This document shows positions 27,625 to 38,153 of a stretch of DNA of 64,000 bases, piece after piece; within the stretch, counting starts at the first letter, position 1, and each line of letters begins with the position of its first letter. Origin of the DNA: Melanopsichium pennsylvanicum (taxonomy: Eukaryota; Basidiomycota; Ustilaginomycetes; Ustilaginales); NCBI GenBank assembly GCA_900208305.1, contig OAPG01000005.1:868001-932000 (forward strand). Direction: 5' to 3'. The position numbers and the translations under genes are program-made. Below the pieces are notes generated by a model that saw only the letters and a program-made list of their open reading frames with translations, was not told the origin of the DNA and searched no databases.

Positions 27625-30456
27625 ATGTCGTTCAAGAAGGATGAAGAGGTTGGTGCAACCGGCTTCTATCAGGACAAGACATCCGTCATCCAAGAAGCTC
27701 GTGTCTTCAATGAGACCCCTATCAGTCCTCGAAAATGTCGTATCCTTCTCACCAAGGTAATCTACCTCCTCTATATGGGCGAGACTTTCAGTCGACAGGA
27801 AGCCACCACTCTCTTTTTTGGTGCCACAAAACTCTTCCAGCATAAGGACCCAGCCCTACGTCAGATGGTCTACCTCGCCATCAAGGAGCTTTGTCCTTTC
27901 TCCGACGACGTTATTATGGTCACTGCTTCCATCATGAAGGACATGCAGCCCAACGTCGAGGTCATCTACCGCCCCAACGCTATTCGTGGCCTTAGCCGTG
28001 TCGTTGACCCATCCATGGTACAGGGTCTGGAGCGATTCTTCAAGTCTGCAATTGTCGACAAAAACACCTCGATCAGCTCTGCCGCTTTGGTTTCGGCCTA
28101 TCAACTTCACATCGCCGCTCGAGACGTTGTGCGGAGGTGGGGCAATGAAGCGCAGGAAGCCATCAACTCCAAAAGCTCTTCTGGTGGTTCTTTCTCTACC
28201 GGTTTCGCCGGCGCAGGCTCCTACCTTGGCTTTGGTTCGTCCCAGTCCCAGGCTCAGAACTCCTACCAGGCCGTTGCAAGCAGCAGCTACATCACCCAGT
28301 ACCACGCCCTTGGCTTGCTCTACCTTATCCGCCAAGGCGACCGTATGGCCATAACCAAGCTCGTCCAGCAACTCGGCGGTGGTCGCGGCGGTGCTTCTTC
28401 TGGGCAGGGCAGCGTTCTGAGAAGCCCGTACGCCATCTGCATGCTCATTCGTTACGCTGCCAAGGTGGCCGAGGAAGACCCGAACCTCAAGGCACCCATG
28501 ATGGAGCTCCTTGAAGGCTGGCTCCGCCACAAGTCTGACATGGTCAACTACGAAGCGGCCCGTGTTATTTGCGAGATGCGCAACGTCTCCACTCAGGACC
28601 TATATCGACCCATTGCTGTCCTTCAACTCTTCCTCTCCAGCCCGAGGTCCACCCTCAAGTTCGCCGCCATCCGAACCTTAGCCAAACTCGCCCAGACCCA
28701 ACCGGCAGCAGTTCAGACGTGCAACGTCGATATGGAGAACCTCATCACCGACACCAACCGCTCCATCGCAACCTACGCCATCACCACGCTTCTCAAGACT
28801 GGTAATGAGGCCAGCGTCGACCGTCTCATGAAGCAGATCTCCGGCTTCATGTCCGAAATCTCTGACGAGTTCAAGGTCATCGTTGTCGATGCGATTCGCA
28901 GTCTCTGTCTCAAGTTTCCTTCCAAGCAGACCGTCATGCTCAGCTTCCTCGCTGGCGTGCTTCGCGACGAAGGCGGATTTGAGTACAAGCGTGCGGTGGT
29001 GGAGGCCATCTTTGACATGATCAAGTTCATCGGCGAGTGCAAGGAGACTGCGCTTGCTCATCTCTGCGAGTTCATCGAGGACTGCGAATTCACAAAGCTC
29101 AGTGTCAGAATTCTGCACCTTCTCGGAGTCGAAGGGCCCAAGATGCCCCAGCCTCACAAGTACATCAGGTACATTTACAATCGGGTGATTCTGGAGAATG
29201 CAATCGTGAGGGCTGCGGCCGTCAGTTCGCTCGCCAAATTTGGAATCGCCGACAAGGCGTTGAACGCGCGAATCAAGGTGCTCTTGGAGAGATGTCTTGA
29301 TGACGTGGACGATGAGGTGAGGGATAGAGCAGCTTTGTATCTTCGGGTGCTCAGGGAGTCGAGGCTGGCGGCCAAGGTGGTCAACGATGAGAGCAGTTAC
29401 AAGCTCACTGCTTTGGAGAGTGCACTGCAGAGCTATGTCCAGGATCCTAGCTCGTCCACCTCTGGCTTTGATATCACCAGGATTCCTCGCGTTACCCGAG
29501 AGGAGGCCAGGCAGGAAGCGCTTCGAGCCAAGTCGCAAGCCACGGCAAGCGTCGCCATGGCCGCAGACAGTTCTCAAGCCGTTCACGCTTCCTCGAACAA
29601 TGGCGCCAGCACTTCAAAGACCGACGCTGGAGCCGACTCGGACGAAGTGTACGCGAAACAGTTGGCTGCGGTGCCACAATTTGCGGATTACGGCTCCGTC
29701 CTGAGGTCGTCCAACAAGCCGGTGGAACTGACCGAATCCGAAACCGAGTATGTTGTTTCTGCGGTCAAGCACATTTTTGCCGAACACGTGGTGATCCAGT
29801 ACAACGTCACCAACACTCTTGCCGAAACTGTGCTCGAGAATGTTGCGGTGGTGGTTGGTGGTGCGGCAGAAGCAGGTTTGAAGGAAGACTTTATCGTGAC
29901 TGTGCCTGCGCTCTCTGCACAGAACCCATCCGGTGCGGTGTACGTGTCGTTCACTCGAGAAGGCGGAGCGACGGATTATGCACAGGCCACGCTTAGCAAT
30001 ACGTTGCGATTCGTATCCAAAGAAGTGGATCCTTCATCCGGCGAACCCGAAGAAGAAGGATACGACGACGAGTACCAGACCGAGGAACTCGAGTTGGGTG
30101 TGTCGGATTACATCAAGCCCGTATACGCCAACTTCACTGAAGAGTGGGACAAGTTGGCTTCAGCTCCCACGGCAACAGAGACATTTGCACTTACCGCGTT
30201 GGACGGTCTCAAGACGGCATGCGATACACTGATCGAATTGTTGGGAATGATGCCATTGGGTGGAACAGAATCGCCGAGCAGTACGAGTGTTCATACGCTC
30301 AACCTATGTGGTGCGATAGCTAATCCGGGTAAAGCGGTGAAAGCGTTGACCAGATGCAGAATGACGTACGCTGCTGGACAGGGAGTGACGATGGAGTTGT
30401 CGGTCAGGGCTGAAACCGAGGAGGCTTGTGCGCTGATTATGAGCGCCATTGCATAG
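27625..30456 (+). CDS. SEC21: Coatomer subunit gamma (COPI)
   Basis: 943 residues, no intron. I start at the ATG at 27625 (MSFKKDEE); the frame opens three codons earlier at a TTG. Residues 1 to about 550 are the adaptin-like HEAT solenoid (GETFSRQEATTLFFGATKLFQ and LKFAAIRTLAKLAQ are characteristic). A Ser/Ala linker and the C-terminal gamma-COP appendage with its platform subdomain follow. Gamma is a core subunit of the COPI coat, which drives retrograde transport from Golgi to ER; it binds Arf1 and cargo KKXX tails. Length matches the family. It converges with NSE2, with only 198 bp between stop codons. Confidence 0.96.
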   Translation: MSFKKDEEVGATGFYQDKTSVIQEARVFNETPISPRKCRILLTKVIYLLYMGETFSRQEATTLFFGATKLFQHKDPALRQMVYLAIKELCPFSDDVIMVTASIMKDMQPNVEVIYRPNAIRGLSRVVDPSMVQGLERFFKSAIVDKNTSISSAALVSAYQLHIAARDVVRRWGNEAQEAINSKSSSGGSFSTGFAGAGSYLGFGSSQSQAQNSYQAVASSSYITQYHALGLLYLIRQGDRMAITKLVQQLGGGRGGASSGQGSVLRSPYAICMLIRYAAKVAEEDPNLKAPMMELLEGWLRHKSDMVNYEAARVICEMRNVSTQDLYRPIAVLQLFLSSPRSTLKFAAIRTLAKLAQTQPAAVQTCNVDMENLITDTNRSIATYAITTLLKTGNEASVDRLMKQISGFMSEISDEFKVIVVDAIRSLCLKFPSKQTVMLSFLAGVLRDEGGFEYKRAVVEAIFDMIKFIGECKETALAHLCEFIEDCEFTKLSVRILHLLGVEGPKMPQPHKYIRYIYNRVILENAIVRAAAVSSLAKFGIADKALNARIKVLLERCLDDVDDEVRDRAALYLRVLRESRLAAKVVNDESSYKLTALESALQSYVQDPSSSTSGFDITRIPRVTREEARQEALRAKSQATASVAMAADSSQAVHASSNNGASTSKTDAGADSDEVYAKQLAAVPQFADYGSVLRSSNKPVELTESETEYVVSAVKHIFAEHVVIQYNVTNTLAETVLENVAVVVGGAAEAGLKEDFIVTVPALSAQNPSGAVYVSFTREGGATDYAQATLSNTLRFVSKEVDPSSGEPEEEGYDDEYQTEELELGVSDYIKPVYANFTEEWDKLASAPTATETFALTALDGLKTACDTLIELLGMMPLGGTESPSSTSVHTLNLCGAIANPGKAVKALTRCRMTYAAGQGVTMELSVRAETEEACALIMSAIA

Positions 30457-30654
30457 AGCGTTCCCCCGTGTTTGTTCGTATGGCATCCCTTCTCTCCACA
30501 GACACTTGTGCCTTACCCTCTCCTTTTACACGTGTTCAATCGCAACTTGACTTTTTTTTTGATTTTTTCCCCTCCTTTCTTCTCGACCAGTCCAGAATGT
30601 GTGTCATGTGCAAGAGTGGAAGCCCTCGCATTATCCATGAAACAAGACTGAGAG

Positions 30655-31805
30655 TTAATAAAGAACTGTCGAAGTAGCTCGACGAGCGATAAGTCGTTCT
30701 TCCTCCCTCCTTTTGAAAGCGGCGACTTTCTTAGTGAGCGCTGGATCGAGTTTGAGAGTAGCTCTGCTGACAAGAGCCTGACAGCCCGATGCAGGACATC
30801 TGTTGTTACCCGCGTTGACGTAGTCTTCGATGGCGGACTTGGAATATGAATGCGAACACTTGGCACTGCATCGTAACAATATCATTAGAGGGGGATTTGT
30901 CAGTAAGACTTGTTCCTCTGACACACTAATTCGAAGCAACATTGTGGTGAACGTACTTTGAAACGGGATCTTCCAAAATGTTGGTGGTCAATGGACATCT
31001 GAAGTTTTGTGTAGCTCCACCCATTTGCAAGTCATCATCCGAGTCGTCATTTTCGTCGCCAGGTTCGGAAGGGATGAGGTCTCGAACGGGTGGCATGGCA
31101 CCGTCGTTGTTTGCTACCCAGAGGGTGTTTTTGAAGTTGTGGTAGTCTGCATTTTTCGAGTACTTCTTACGGGATGTCTGCTTGTTGTACGTGTCCATCG
31201 CGGATTGTACATCAGATTTGTATCGGGTCGCTGGGTCGACCTGCCGTGCGTCCAGATGCAGCATCGGCCAGGGCGAGACTAGAAATGGTGAGCATCACGG
31301 CAAAATTGAGGATTAGCGAGACGAGAGCACTAGCACATACCATTGAAGCTCCTGTCGAAAGTTCTTGCACCATGTCTTCCAACACTTTTCTGCGCACCGC
31401 CTTCTCGGCTTGAGCATCGATCAGATCTTTCAAATCTAGTTCAGCCTGTTTTAGCTCCTGACACTCCGTTTGCGTTCTGAACGCCTCAGCAACCTGATCC
31501 GCCGTCTCATTGAGCAATTCGATACACTTGAGCAGGCTGGAATCTTGAGCCTTGAGATCGGAGATCAGACTTCTGATGCTGGGCACTTGCTGATGTGTTA
31601 GTGCCTGAGCTCGAAGCTCTGAGTTAAGGTCGATGTCATTTGAGCTGTTGGTGGTGGCTGCTGTGCGTTGGGAACGGCTGGGACGAGTGGAGGCGGAAGA
31701 GATGTCGGTGGTGTTTGATGGTTTTGTCCGTGGTTGGCTTGCTGGGGCGACGTGTGCTTCCTTTTGGGTGTCGTTCACTCGATGACGACGTGTCGAGGCT
31801 GGCAT
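30655..31805 (-). CDS. NSE2: SUMO E3 ligase NSE2/MMS21 (SP-RING), three exons
   Basis: My splice model on the minus strand is exon 1 31805-31341, exon 2 31240-30957 and exon 3 30865-30655, giving 319 residues in one frame. Intron 1 (100 nt) starts GTATGT and ends CAG; intron 2 (91 nt) starts GTACGT and ends GCAG. The first 155 residues are disordered and then helical, the part that docks on SMC5. The SP-RING carries Cys237, Cys253, His255, Cys273 and Cys278 in the order CPLT, EDPVSNAKCSHSYS, CPASGC, with a split across intron 2. NSE2 is part of the SMC5/6 complex in DNA repair. The exon 1/2 junction is less certain: a nearer TAG acceptor at 31279 would shift the frame. Confidence 0.85.
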
Positions 31806-32781
31806 GTTGCGTGTGCTGGGATGCAATCAAGATGCAAATGTAATTGCTTGTAGAGAGGATGAATGGGATTGACGATTGTCAAGCAACAACAAAGTGATCA
31901 ACATGACTGCGCAATCTTTCACATGGCTATCCTTTCGTGTTGGTCTTTACTCCAACACTAATGCGGCATCGGCGTGCTCCACCAGAACTCGGGCATATCT
32001 CGACTTACAAAGTGAAAACAAATTATTAATAGTTGTTTAAAAGCCGACCGAAGGCTGTCAGGGTCTTGCTTGTCTGTCCTTGCCTTACAGAGAGGCATAG
32101 GATGACCGACTCAGCCTCCCTTCTACATGGGCGCGACGCGTTGAGTAGCTTCGGAATCACTCTCAAAGCAAAAGCAAAAAAGCAAATCATTTGCATTCGC
32201 GAGACATAACAATCTTGTGACCGTGACCGTGACCGTGACAGTGAGCGTGAGCGTGGGCACTGCCGCACAGATACGAAATTTGTATCTGACCAAAAAAGTC
32301 AAAAAACCATTGAATGCAGCTAGAACAGCTAGAAAAAAAATTCTAAGTCAATGGGATCAGTTGGGAGACAAGAACTCTCTCAAACGCACATGGCCTCTAC
32401 TATGTATCGAATGTCGCGGTCCGGAAGATTGATCTTGAACCGCCAATTTTTTTTGGTTCTAATTTACCGATCATGTCCAAGCCGAAGACCAAGACCAAGA
32501 CCAAGATTAAGGCTTAGAATCGTCAAAGCGTCAAGGTCTATCTTGTCTGCCTATTACCTCCTACCTTACACGAATTGTTTACTTGTCACCTCTGGAAGCG
32601 CCGTTCCCGCCCAATCTATTTCGCCAATCTCATCGACAATAAGTTGGGCCAACTTTGTGCTAAAGTCACTGCGATTCGAGGTCGTCGCAGTTTCCCAAAG
32701 CAGCATCGACGAGGTTTAGGCAATCCTTTTGTTTCTTTTTCCTCCTTCCCCCGAATCAACCCTTCCATCATCAACGGCAAG
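31806..32781. other. Divergent intergenic region, NSE2 and CTP synthase promoters
   Basis: 976 bp. Contains a GTGACC-type hexamer run (32217-32257) and an AGACCA-type run (about 32477-32508). The CTP synthase frame is open 69 codons upstream of its ATG, but without an ATG or family similarity, so I treat this as leader. Confidence 0.6.
32217..32257. repeat. Hexamer repeat (GTGACC/GTGAGC)n
   Basis: About seven tandem copies, the first half GTGACC and the second half GTGAGC variants, in the promoter or leader region of CTP synthase. Confidence 0.85.
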
Positions 32782-34845
32782 ATGAAGTATATCGTCGTCT
32801 CAGGAGGTGTCATCTCCGGCATCGGTAAGGGCGTCATCGCCTCTTCCACCGGCCTTTTGCTCAAGACCCTTGGTCTTCGTGTCACTGCCATCAAGGTCGA
32901 TCCTTACATGAACATCGATGCTGGTACCATGTCTCCCACTGAACACGGTGAAGTTTACGTTCTCGACGATGGAGGAGAGGCCGATCTCGATCTTGGCAAT
33001 TACGAACGATACCTCGACGTTACCCTCAGCCGCGACAACAACATCACCACCGGCAAGATCTACCGCCAAGTCATCGACAAGGAGCGAAAGGGCGACTACC
33101 TCGGCAAGACTGTTCAGATCGTGCCCCACCTTACCAATGCCATTCAGGACTGGATCGAGCGTGTTGCTCAGCGACCCGTCGACGGTAGCGGCGAGTCTCC
33201 AGAAGTCTGCATCATCGAGCTCGGTGGTACCGTCGGTGACATTGAGTCGGCTCCCTTCGTCGAGGCCATGCGTCAGTTCCAGTTCCGCGTAGGTCACGAC
33301 AATTTTGCCCTCATCCACGTCTCCCTTGTCCCCTTGATCGGTGGCGAGCAAAAGACTAAGCCCACGCAGGCTGCCATTCGTGACCTGCGCGGTCTCGGTT
33401 TGGTCCCTGACATGATCGCCGCGCGTTGCCCTGTTCCTCTCGAACCTGCTGTCATCAGCAAGCTTTCCATGTTCTGCCACGTCGGTCCCGAGCAGGTCAT
33501 GGCCGTTCACGATGTTTCCTCCACCTACCACGTCCCATTGCTTCTAGAGGAGCAAGGCATGGTCCGTTTCTTCCAGAAGCGTCTTGGTCTTAACGTCAAC
33601 GGCAGTATCCCACGACCCATGTTGGAGCAAGGTCGTGAGCTCCGAACCAGATGGCGTGATCTGACCGTAGGCCACGATCGCATGATCGACCGAGTCGAGA
33701 TTGTTCTCATCGGCAAGTACACTTCGCTTCACGACTCGTACATGTCAGTCGTCAAGTCCCTCGAGCACGCCGCACTTCGATGCCACCGCAAGCTCGAGCT
33801 CAAGTGGGTCGAGTCGAGCGATCTCGAGCCTGCTGCTGAGAGCGAGAACCCTGTCAAGTACCACCAGGCCTGGCAGGCGCTTTGCTCGGCAAAGGGCATT
33901 CTCGTCCCCGGTGGGTTTGGTATTCGTGGCACCGAGGGTATGATCAGCGCAGCACGATGGGCGCGAGAGAAGAGGGTTCCTTACCTTGGTATCTGCCTTG
34001 GTTTCCAGATCGCCGTCATCGAGTACGTCCGCAACGTGCTCGGCATTGAGACTGCCGGCTCTGCAGAGTTGGACCCGAACTGCGAGGACCCTGTCATCAT
34101 CTACATGCCCGAGATCTCCAAGACCCACCTCGGTGGTACCATGCGTCTCGGCTTGCGACCTTCCATCTTCCAAAAGGGCGCTGAACAATGGTCCAAGATT
34201 CGTCAGCTCTACGGCGATCAACCTGTGGTTTGGGAGCGTCACCGTCACCGATACGAAGTCAACCCTGAATACGTCGAGCGCATCGAGAGCGCTGCTGTCA
34301 ACCCCAACTTGAAAGCAACACCGCAAAAGGTTCCTAACAATATCCCCGCCGCCTCGCCACCTCTCTCCCTCGCATCTCCCCGACTCGGATCGAACTCGAC
34401 CTTCGAAGAGGCATTCAACGGCATCGACGAGCTAAAATTCGTCGGTCGGGACGAAAAGGGCGAACGTATGCAGATCGCCGAGTTGCGTCACCACCCTTAC
34501 TTTGTGGGTATGCAGGCGCACCCTGAATTCTGCTCGCGTCCTCTCAATCCTTCGCCTCCTTTCCTTGGTTTTATTGCTGCCTCGGCCGGGCTGTTGGATG
34601 AGCAAATGGCTATGCAGAAGAACTACGTTCCGCCTCACCCCAAGAGCCACATGATCTCGGAGAGCGAGATGGTCAAGCGCAGGGAAGCTGGCGAGACCGA
34701 TGACAAGCCAGCTACTACCCCACCTGGTGCTGCCACTCCTACTCGCAGCTTGAGTGTCAACAAGCGTGCCGACAAGCCTGATCTGGCTGTGGCTGCTCGC
34801 ATTGCTGCTGCTGAGAAGGCAAACGGATCTGCTAACGACAACTGA
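32782..34845 (+). CDS. URA7: CTP synthase (glutamine hydrolysing)
   Basis: 687 residues from the ATG at 32782 ([17 protein letters not shown]). It makes CTP from UTP, ATP and glutamine, the last step of pyrimidine nucleotide synthesis, in the cytosol, often as filaments. The synthetase domain covers about residues 1-275, with the P-loop-like [10 protein letters not shown] and the Mg/UTP segment [16 protein letters not shown]. The class I amidotransferase domain follows; its nucleophile is Cys405 in GICLGFQ and the partner residues are His580 and Glu582 in QAHPEF. Two differences from the common form are an insertion of about 40 Pro/Ser/Ala-rich residues near 510-550 and a C-terminal tail of about 75 residues rich in Ala/Thr. 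All catalytic residues are intact. Confidence 0.96.
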   Translation: MKYIVVSGGVISGIGKGVIASSTGLLLKTLGLRVTAIKVDPYMNIDAGTMSPTEHGEVYVLDDGGEADLDLGNYERYLDVTLSRDNNITTGKIYRQVIDKERKGDYLGKTVQIVPHLTNAIQDWIERVAQRPVDGSGESPEVCIIELGGTVGDIESAPFVEAMRQFQFRVGHDNFALIHVSLVPLIGGEQKTKPTQAAIRDLRGLGLVPDMIAARCPVPLEPAVISKLSMFCHVGPEQVMAVHDVSSTYHVPLLLEEQGMVRFFQKRLGLNVNGSIPRPMLEQGRELRTRWRDLTVGHDRMIDRVEIVLIGKYTSLHDSYMSVVKSLEHAALRCHRKLELKWVESSDLEPAAESENPVKYHQAWQALCSAKGILVPGGFGIRGTEGMISAARWAREKRVPYLGICLGFQIAVIEYVRNVLGIETAGSAELDPNCEDPVIIYMPEISKTHLGGTMRLGLRPSIFQKGAEQWSKIRQLYGDQPVVWERHRHRYEVNPEYVERIESAAVNPNLKATPQKVPNNIPAASPPLSLASPRLGSNSTFEEAFNGIDELKFVGRDEKGERMQIAELRHHPYFVGMQAHPEFCSRPLNPSPPFLGFIAASAGLLDEQMAMQKNYVPPHPKSHMISESEMVKRREAGETDDKPATTPPGAATPTRSLSVNKRADKPDLAVAARIAAAEKANGSANDN

Positions 34846-36096
34846 GCGAGTATCTCCTCGATCTCCACTTCTTCAAGCATTACTTTTTTTTTACTTTTCT
34901 TTATTTATTGATATGTCTCCTTTTCCCTTCCCACACAGCACTGTTAGTTTCGATATATTTGTATTCTCGCATCGTCACAATCCACATATATGACAGACAC
35001 ACTCAGTTCAAGTATTGCGGGAGAAGCATTGTGGCAAGGTGAAGGTCGTTGATAGATAGGCATTGTCACATTGAGTTCGGCTTGGCGGCAAGTGCCTGGT
35101 GCTATGTGGCCTTTGCGATCTTTTAATACATCTTTTTTATGAGCTACGCAAGCTTCAGGCGAGGCTTACTGCGGTCAGAACGAATATGACATCGAGCCGT
35201 GGGTATGTCAGCGCCTGTTTGAGGGAAGAGGCAGTGTCAGAAGATTCATTCAGTCTGGGAGCCGGTGAGCAAGGTAAGATAGTGCTCAAAGGAGATCTTC
35301 TCTTCGTTCAGGTATCAAGCCGCTACCTCTTTGTGGCACAGGTTGCATTCGCCTTCGACTCAGTGTCCATGGGAACCACCCCTAACAAAAAAAAAAAAAA
35401 AAAAAATTGAAACTCTTAGAGAACATGCAGGCGCTAGCGAGCTGACATGAGCGCGGGCAGGCGTCAAACAGTGCACTTCGCGTTTTGCGAGTAAACGCGC
35501 AATTGACAGTTAGATGACTGTATCAGGAAAAAGTGAGCTGTTTTGTTCAATGAGTTGATTGACAAAGACCAAATGCAGCCTTCTCTCACGTGGGTTGCAC
35601 CTTCCAGTTCCCAGGCCCAGACAAGACTCTAGATCCTTGTAGCTCAGGAAATGACACAGCTCAGACAAGAGATAACAAAGACAAGATCTGAACCCCCTCT
35701 TTCCCCAATATGAAGCAGGGTTTTGTCAAGTGAAAGGCCTAGCTTGCAATGAGACAGATTCCAACAGGGGCATGAGGGGAGGGGCATGTTCTTAAGGCAT
35801 TCTTCACTGCATGCAGCTTTTGTAGAAGCTTGTTCCCCTTTGCCATTTCCATTGCTAATCTAAAGTTGCATCTTGCAGTGCAGAGAACAGCTCTGCTGGT
35901 CCAACATGAAAGATGGATCATGCTTCTGCTGCATGACGGTGCTGTCTCTGGATCAAACACAATCTATCTGGCAGCCCATCTTTTCATTGCTTTCTAGCTG
36001 CGTCTGTCACATTCTCAAGCTGTTGTGAGGAACCCAACAGTAGTCTTCTAATCCTGCATTAGACTGCAGGTCAAATTCCAACATTGGTAACTCACA

Positions 36097-36678
36097 GTGC
36101 ATCCTGGATGCAGTCTAGTAGTGTTTGGCCAGGGGGACCAAATGAAATGGACAAAAACAGAGCTTTTTGCCGCATTGCACTTTTCAGTGGGGCCCTTCCA
36201 AAACCCTGACTTGTGTCATTTTACCACAGCAACAAGCCAGAGCAGAACTCCTAGGACAATGCAGCCATTCCATTCAGTAGCTGCCTGGAGCCAGGCAGTG
36301 GCAGATGCCGGTTTGTACAAAAGCAAAGGGGTTGTGCATTGTACTCTGACAACAATGAATGTGTTGCCCTCCTCCCTTGTTTGCTGCTCTTCTGTCCTGT
36401 TGCTTGTGCCAAAAGCCTTTGGTCCATCAAAGCTGAACAAAGCCCAGCGCTTTGATCTTGTCATAACTCTTCTGTATCTACCAACATCACTTGCTCTCTT
36501 GCAAGACTTATTTTGGACTGGTCCCAGCTTCTCACACATTCTTTTTTGGACCAGTACATTGATGCAATTGACCAATTTGGCTTGCTTTCACACCACAGTC
36601 AAGATCCCAAACATAACACATCAACATTCTGAAGCTTACAAAGAGCATGATGATGAATGGGACTCAAATGATTGCTAA
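36097..36678 (+). CDS. Hypothetical ORF in the CpG-poor block
   Basis: 193 codons from an ATG. No family recognised. It is rich in Ser, Thr, Leu and Phe with a hydrophobic middle (residues 85-165), and its end overlaps the next frame by 32 bases in another phase. It may be a piece of a decayed gene interrupted by a frameshift, or chance in a stop-poor region. Confidence 0.25.
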   Translation: MHPGCSLVVFGQGDQMKWTKTELFAALHFSVGPFQNPDLCHFTTATSQSRTPRTMQPFHSVAAWSQAVADAGLYKSKGVVHCTLTTMNVLPSSLVCCSSVLLLVPKAFGPSKLNKAQRFDLVITLLYLPTSLALLQDLFWTGPSFSHILFWTSTLMQLTNLACFHTTVKIPNITHQHSEAYKEHDDEWDSNDC

Positions 36679-37393
36679 ATCTGCTGCCATCTTGGAGACT
36701 CCAACCAGAATAGGGCCAAGGTGCGCTCCCTTCAGCTTGGAGCGTTTGGACATGTGGTACAACAACAACACCAACTCAGGCAAGGATAGGGAGGCCAATG
36801 ATGGAGACACTGATAGCATGCTGAGTGCAGAGAGCATTGATTTGATTGTGACATCCAAGTTGTCTCCTCTGCAGCATCACTGCCAAGCAATCTTGAACAG
36901 CAACAAAGATGCAAATGGTCCCGCTGTTGGTGTTTTTGATGCAGATGGTAATTGGGCCTGTTTGACCAGTGGCCCAAAGGATAGTATGGAGGACCAGGAT
37001 CAAGGGCAGGAGATGTTAGTCAGATCAACAGCAACCACTGCCACAGCCTTAATTATGAAGCCAGTGCTTAACAGGCATCATAGGACACACATTGTGATGA
37101 CCAGAAGCATCAGCAGGGCAAGTGCCCAGCAAAGAGCTTCTGGCACTCCTTTGTCAGACAAGAGCAAATTAGTGGACCCACTTCTGCTTGAAGATGATGA
37201 AAATTCATACAATATGGTAGGCTTTACATCATACCAGTCAGGCCAAGTGTCCACTCCTAGACAAGTGAGTGAAGGACAAAGCATGGATGTTCTGCTTCAC
37301 CTCTGCCTTGAAGAGGACTTGTTGAGTGATGAGAGCAAATCAAGTATTGTCACTGGGTCTCAAGCAGCAGTGACCCTGAAGCATGCCAACTAG
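36647..37393 (+). CDS. Hypothetical acidic ORF in the CpG-poor block
   Basis: 248 codons from an ATG. No family recognised. The composition looks protein-like: Asp/Glu-rich segments (LLLEDDENSY, LCLEEDLLSDESKS), few rare residues and even amino-acid use. It contains only three or four CpGs. It overlaps the preceding frame in a different phase, suggesting either two exons of one gene or a frameshifted relic such as a transposon gag-like gene. Nothing ties it to a known element. Confidence 0.35.
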   Translation: MMMNGTQMIAKSAAILETPTRIGPRCAPFSLERLDMWYNNNTNSGKDREANDGDTDSMLSAESIDLIVTSKLSPLQHHCQAILNSNKDANGPAVGVFDADGNWACLTSGPKDSMEDQDQGQEMLVRSTATTATALIMKPVLNRHHRTHIVMTRSISRASAQQRASGTPLSDKSKLVDPLLLEDDENSYNMVGFTSYQSGQVSTPRQVSEGQSMDVLLHLCLEEDLLSDESKSSIVTGSQAAVTLKHAN

Positions 37394-38153
37394 CTAGCAT
37401 CAATATGCTTCAATGGCTGAGCAGAACAGTTACCATCCTGCAGCAGCATGCTTCTGCCATGCAACCTGGTCAAGGTGCGCCTTGAAGACCACCATTGCTA
37501 AATGAGATCTTTGAGTTGCATTGTGACTGCAAGCATTGGTTCACATGGGATGGCCACTATCTATGGAAATGCTGTACCTCATCAATGTTCTGTCAGCTGC
37601 CCTTGACCTCTTCCTGTACAATGGGCTCAATTTGGGAAGGCTGAAGTGATGATCACTCCACCCACACCCAAGTTGCCAACCAAAAAGATCCCAGGAGTTG
37701 TACTCAAAACTCCTAACATGGCATCTAGTGCCTTTTCAATGTGCACTTTTGGCAATCTGATCGCGCCCGCGTTCGATGTGGCATTGATGTTCGTTTTCTG
37801 AAACATAGATGTTAGACCGTTTCATTTTTATATTTCGAAATAATTTAAACACGTGAGTAATGACAGCTTACCTCGGCCGAGCAACTTGGGATCGGATCCG
37901 CTTCGTCTCTCGAGCCAAAATTCATAAATGCAGAGCCACGCTTCGCGTCAGCGCCCATCTTGGCTCATATTGTTCAGCAGTCCAGCGAGTTCAGGCAGCG
38001 CCCCAATCAATCGGAGCCTTCAAGCCCAGAATTGGACCTTGGGCTCTACGCCGAGAGTTTGAACGGCAAGCGGGTGCGAGAGGAGGGCGGGGGTTTCGCC
38101 ATCATTCTTACCATCTCTTTCTACCTTTCAAGCCATCGCCTAATATCGTCAAT

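Larger units (their letters stand above)
35510..37760. mobile_element. CpG-depleted block, possible decayed mobile element
   Basis: CpG dinucleotides almost vanish across this 2.25-kb block (for example about four between 36601 and 37740, with most 60-base lines having none). The DNA on either side is rich in them (GCGTCAAAC...CGCGTTTTGCGAG before; CGCGCCCGCG after). TpG and CpA are common instead. This is the footprint of methyl-cytosine deamination or RIP-like mutation, which in fungi usually marks transposons. I find no terminal repeats, target duplication or transposase motif, so the mobile origin is inference. An alternative is a horizontally acquired or lineage-specific segment with foreign base use. 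Confidence 0.4.
34846..38153. other. Long intergenic region containing a CpG-depleted island
   Basis: 3.3 kb between CTP synthase and RPS28. The first 650 bp are ordinary, with an A run at 35387-35405. From about 35510 to 37760 the DNA is nearly devoid of CpG (annotated separately). The last 390 bp are the RPS28 promoter. Confidence 0.6.

Noticed and set aside
32575..32781. 69-codon in-frame upstream extension of CTP synthase
   Set aside because: No ATG, no similarity to the family N-terminus, and the ATG at 32782 gives the exact canonical start MKYIVVSGG.
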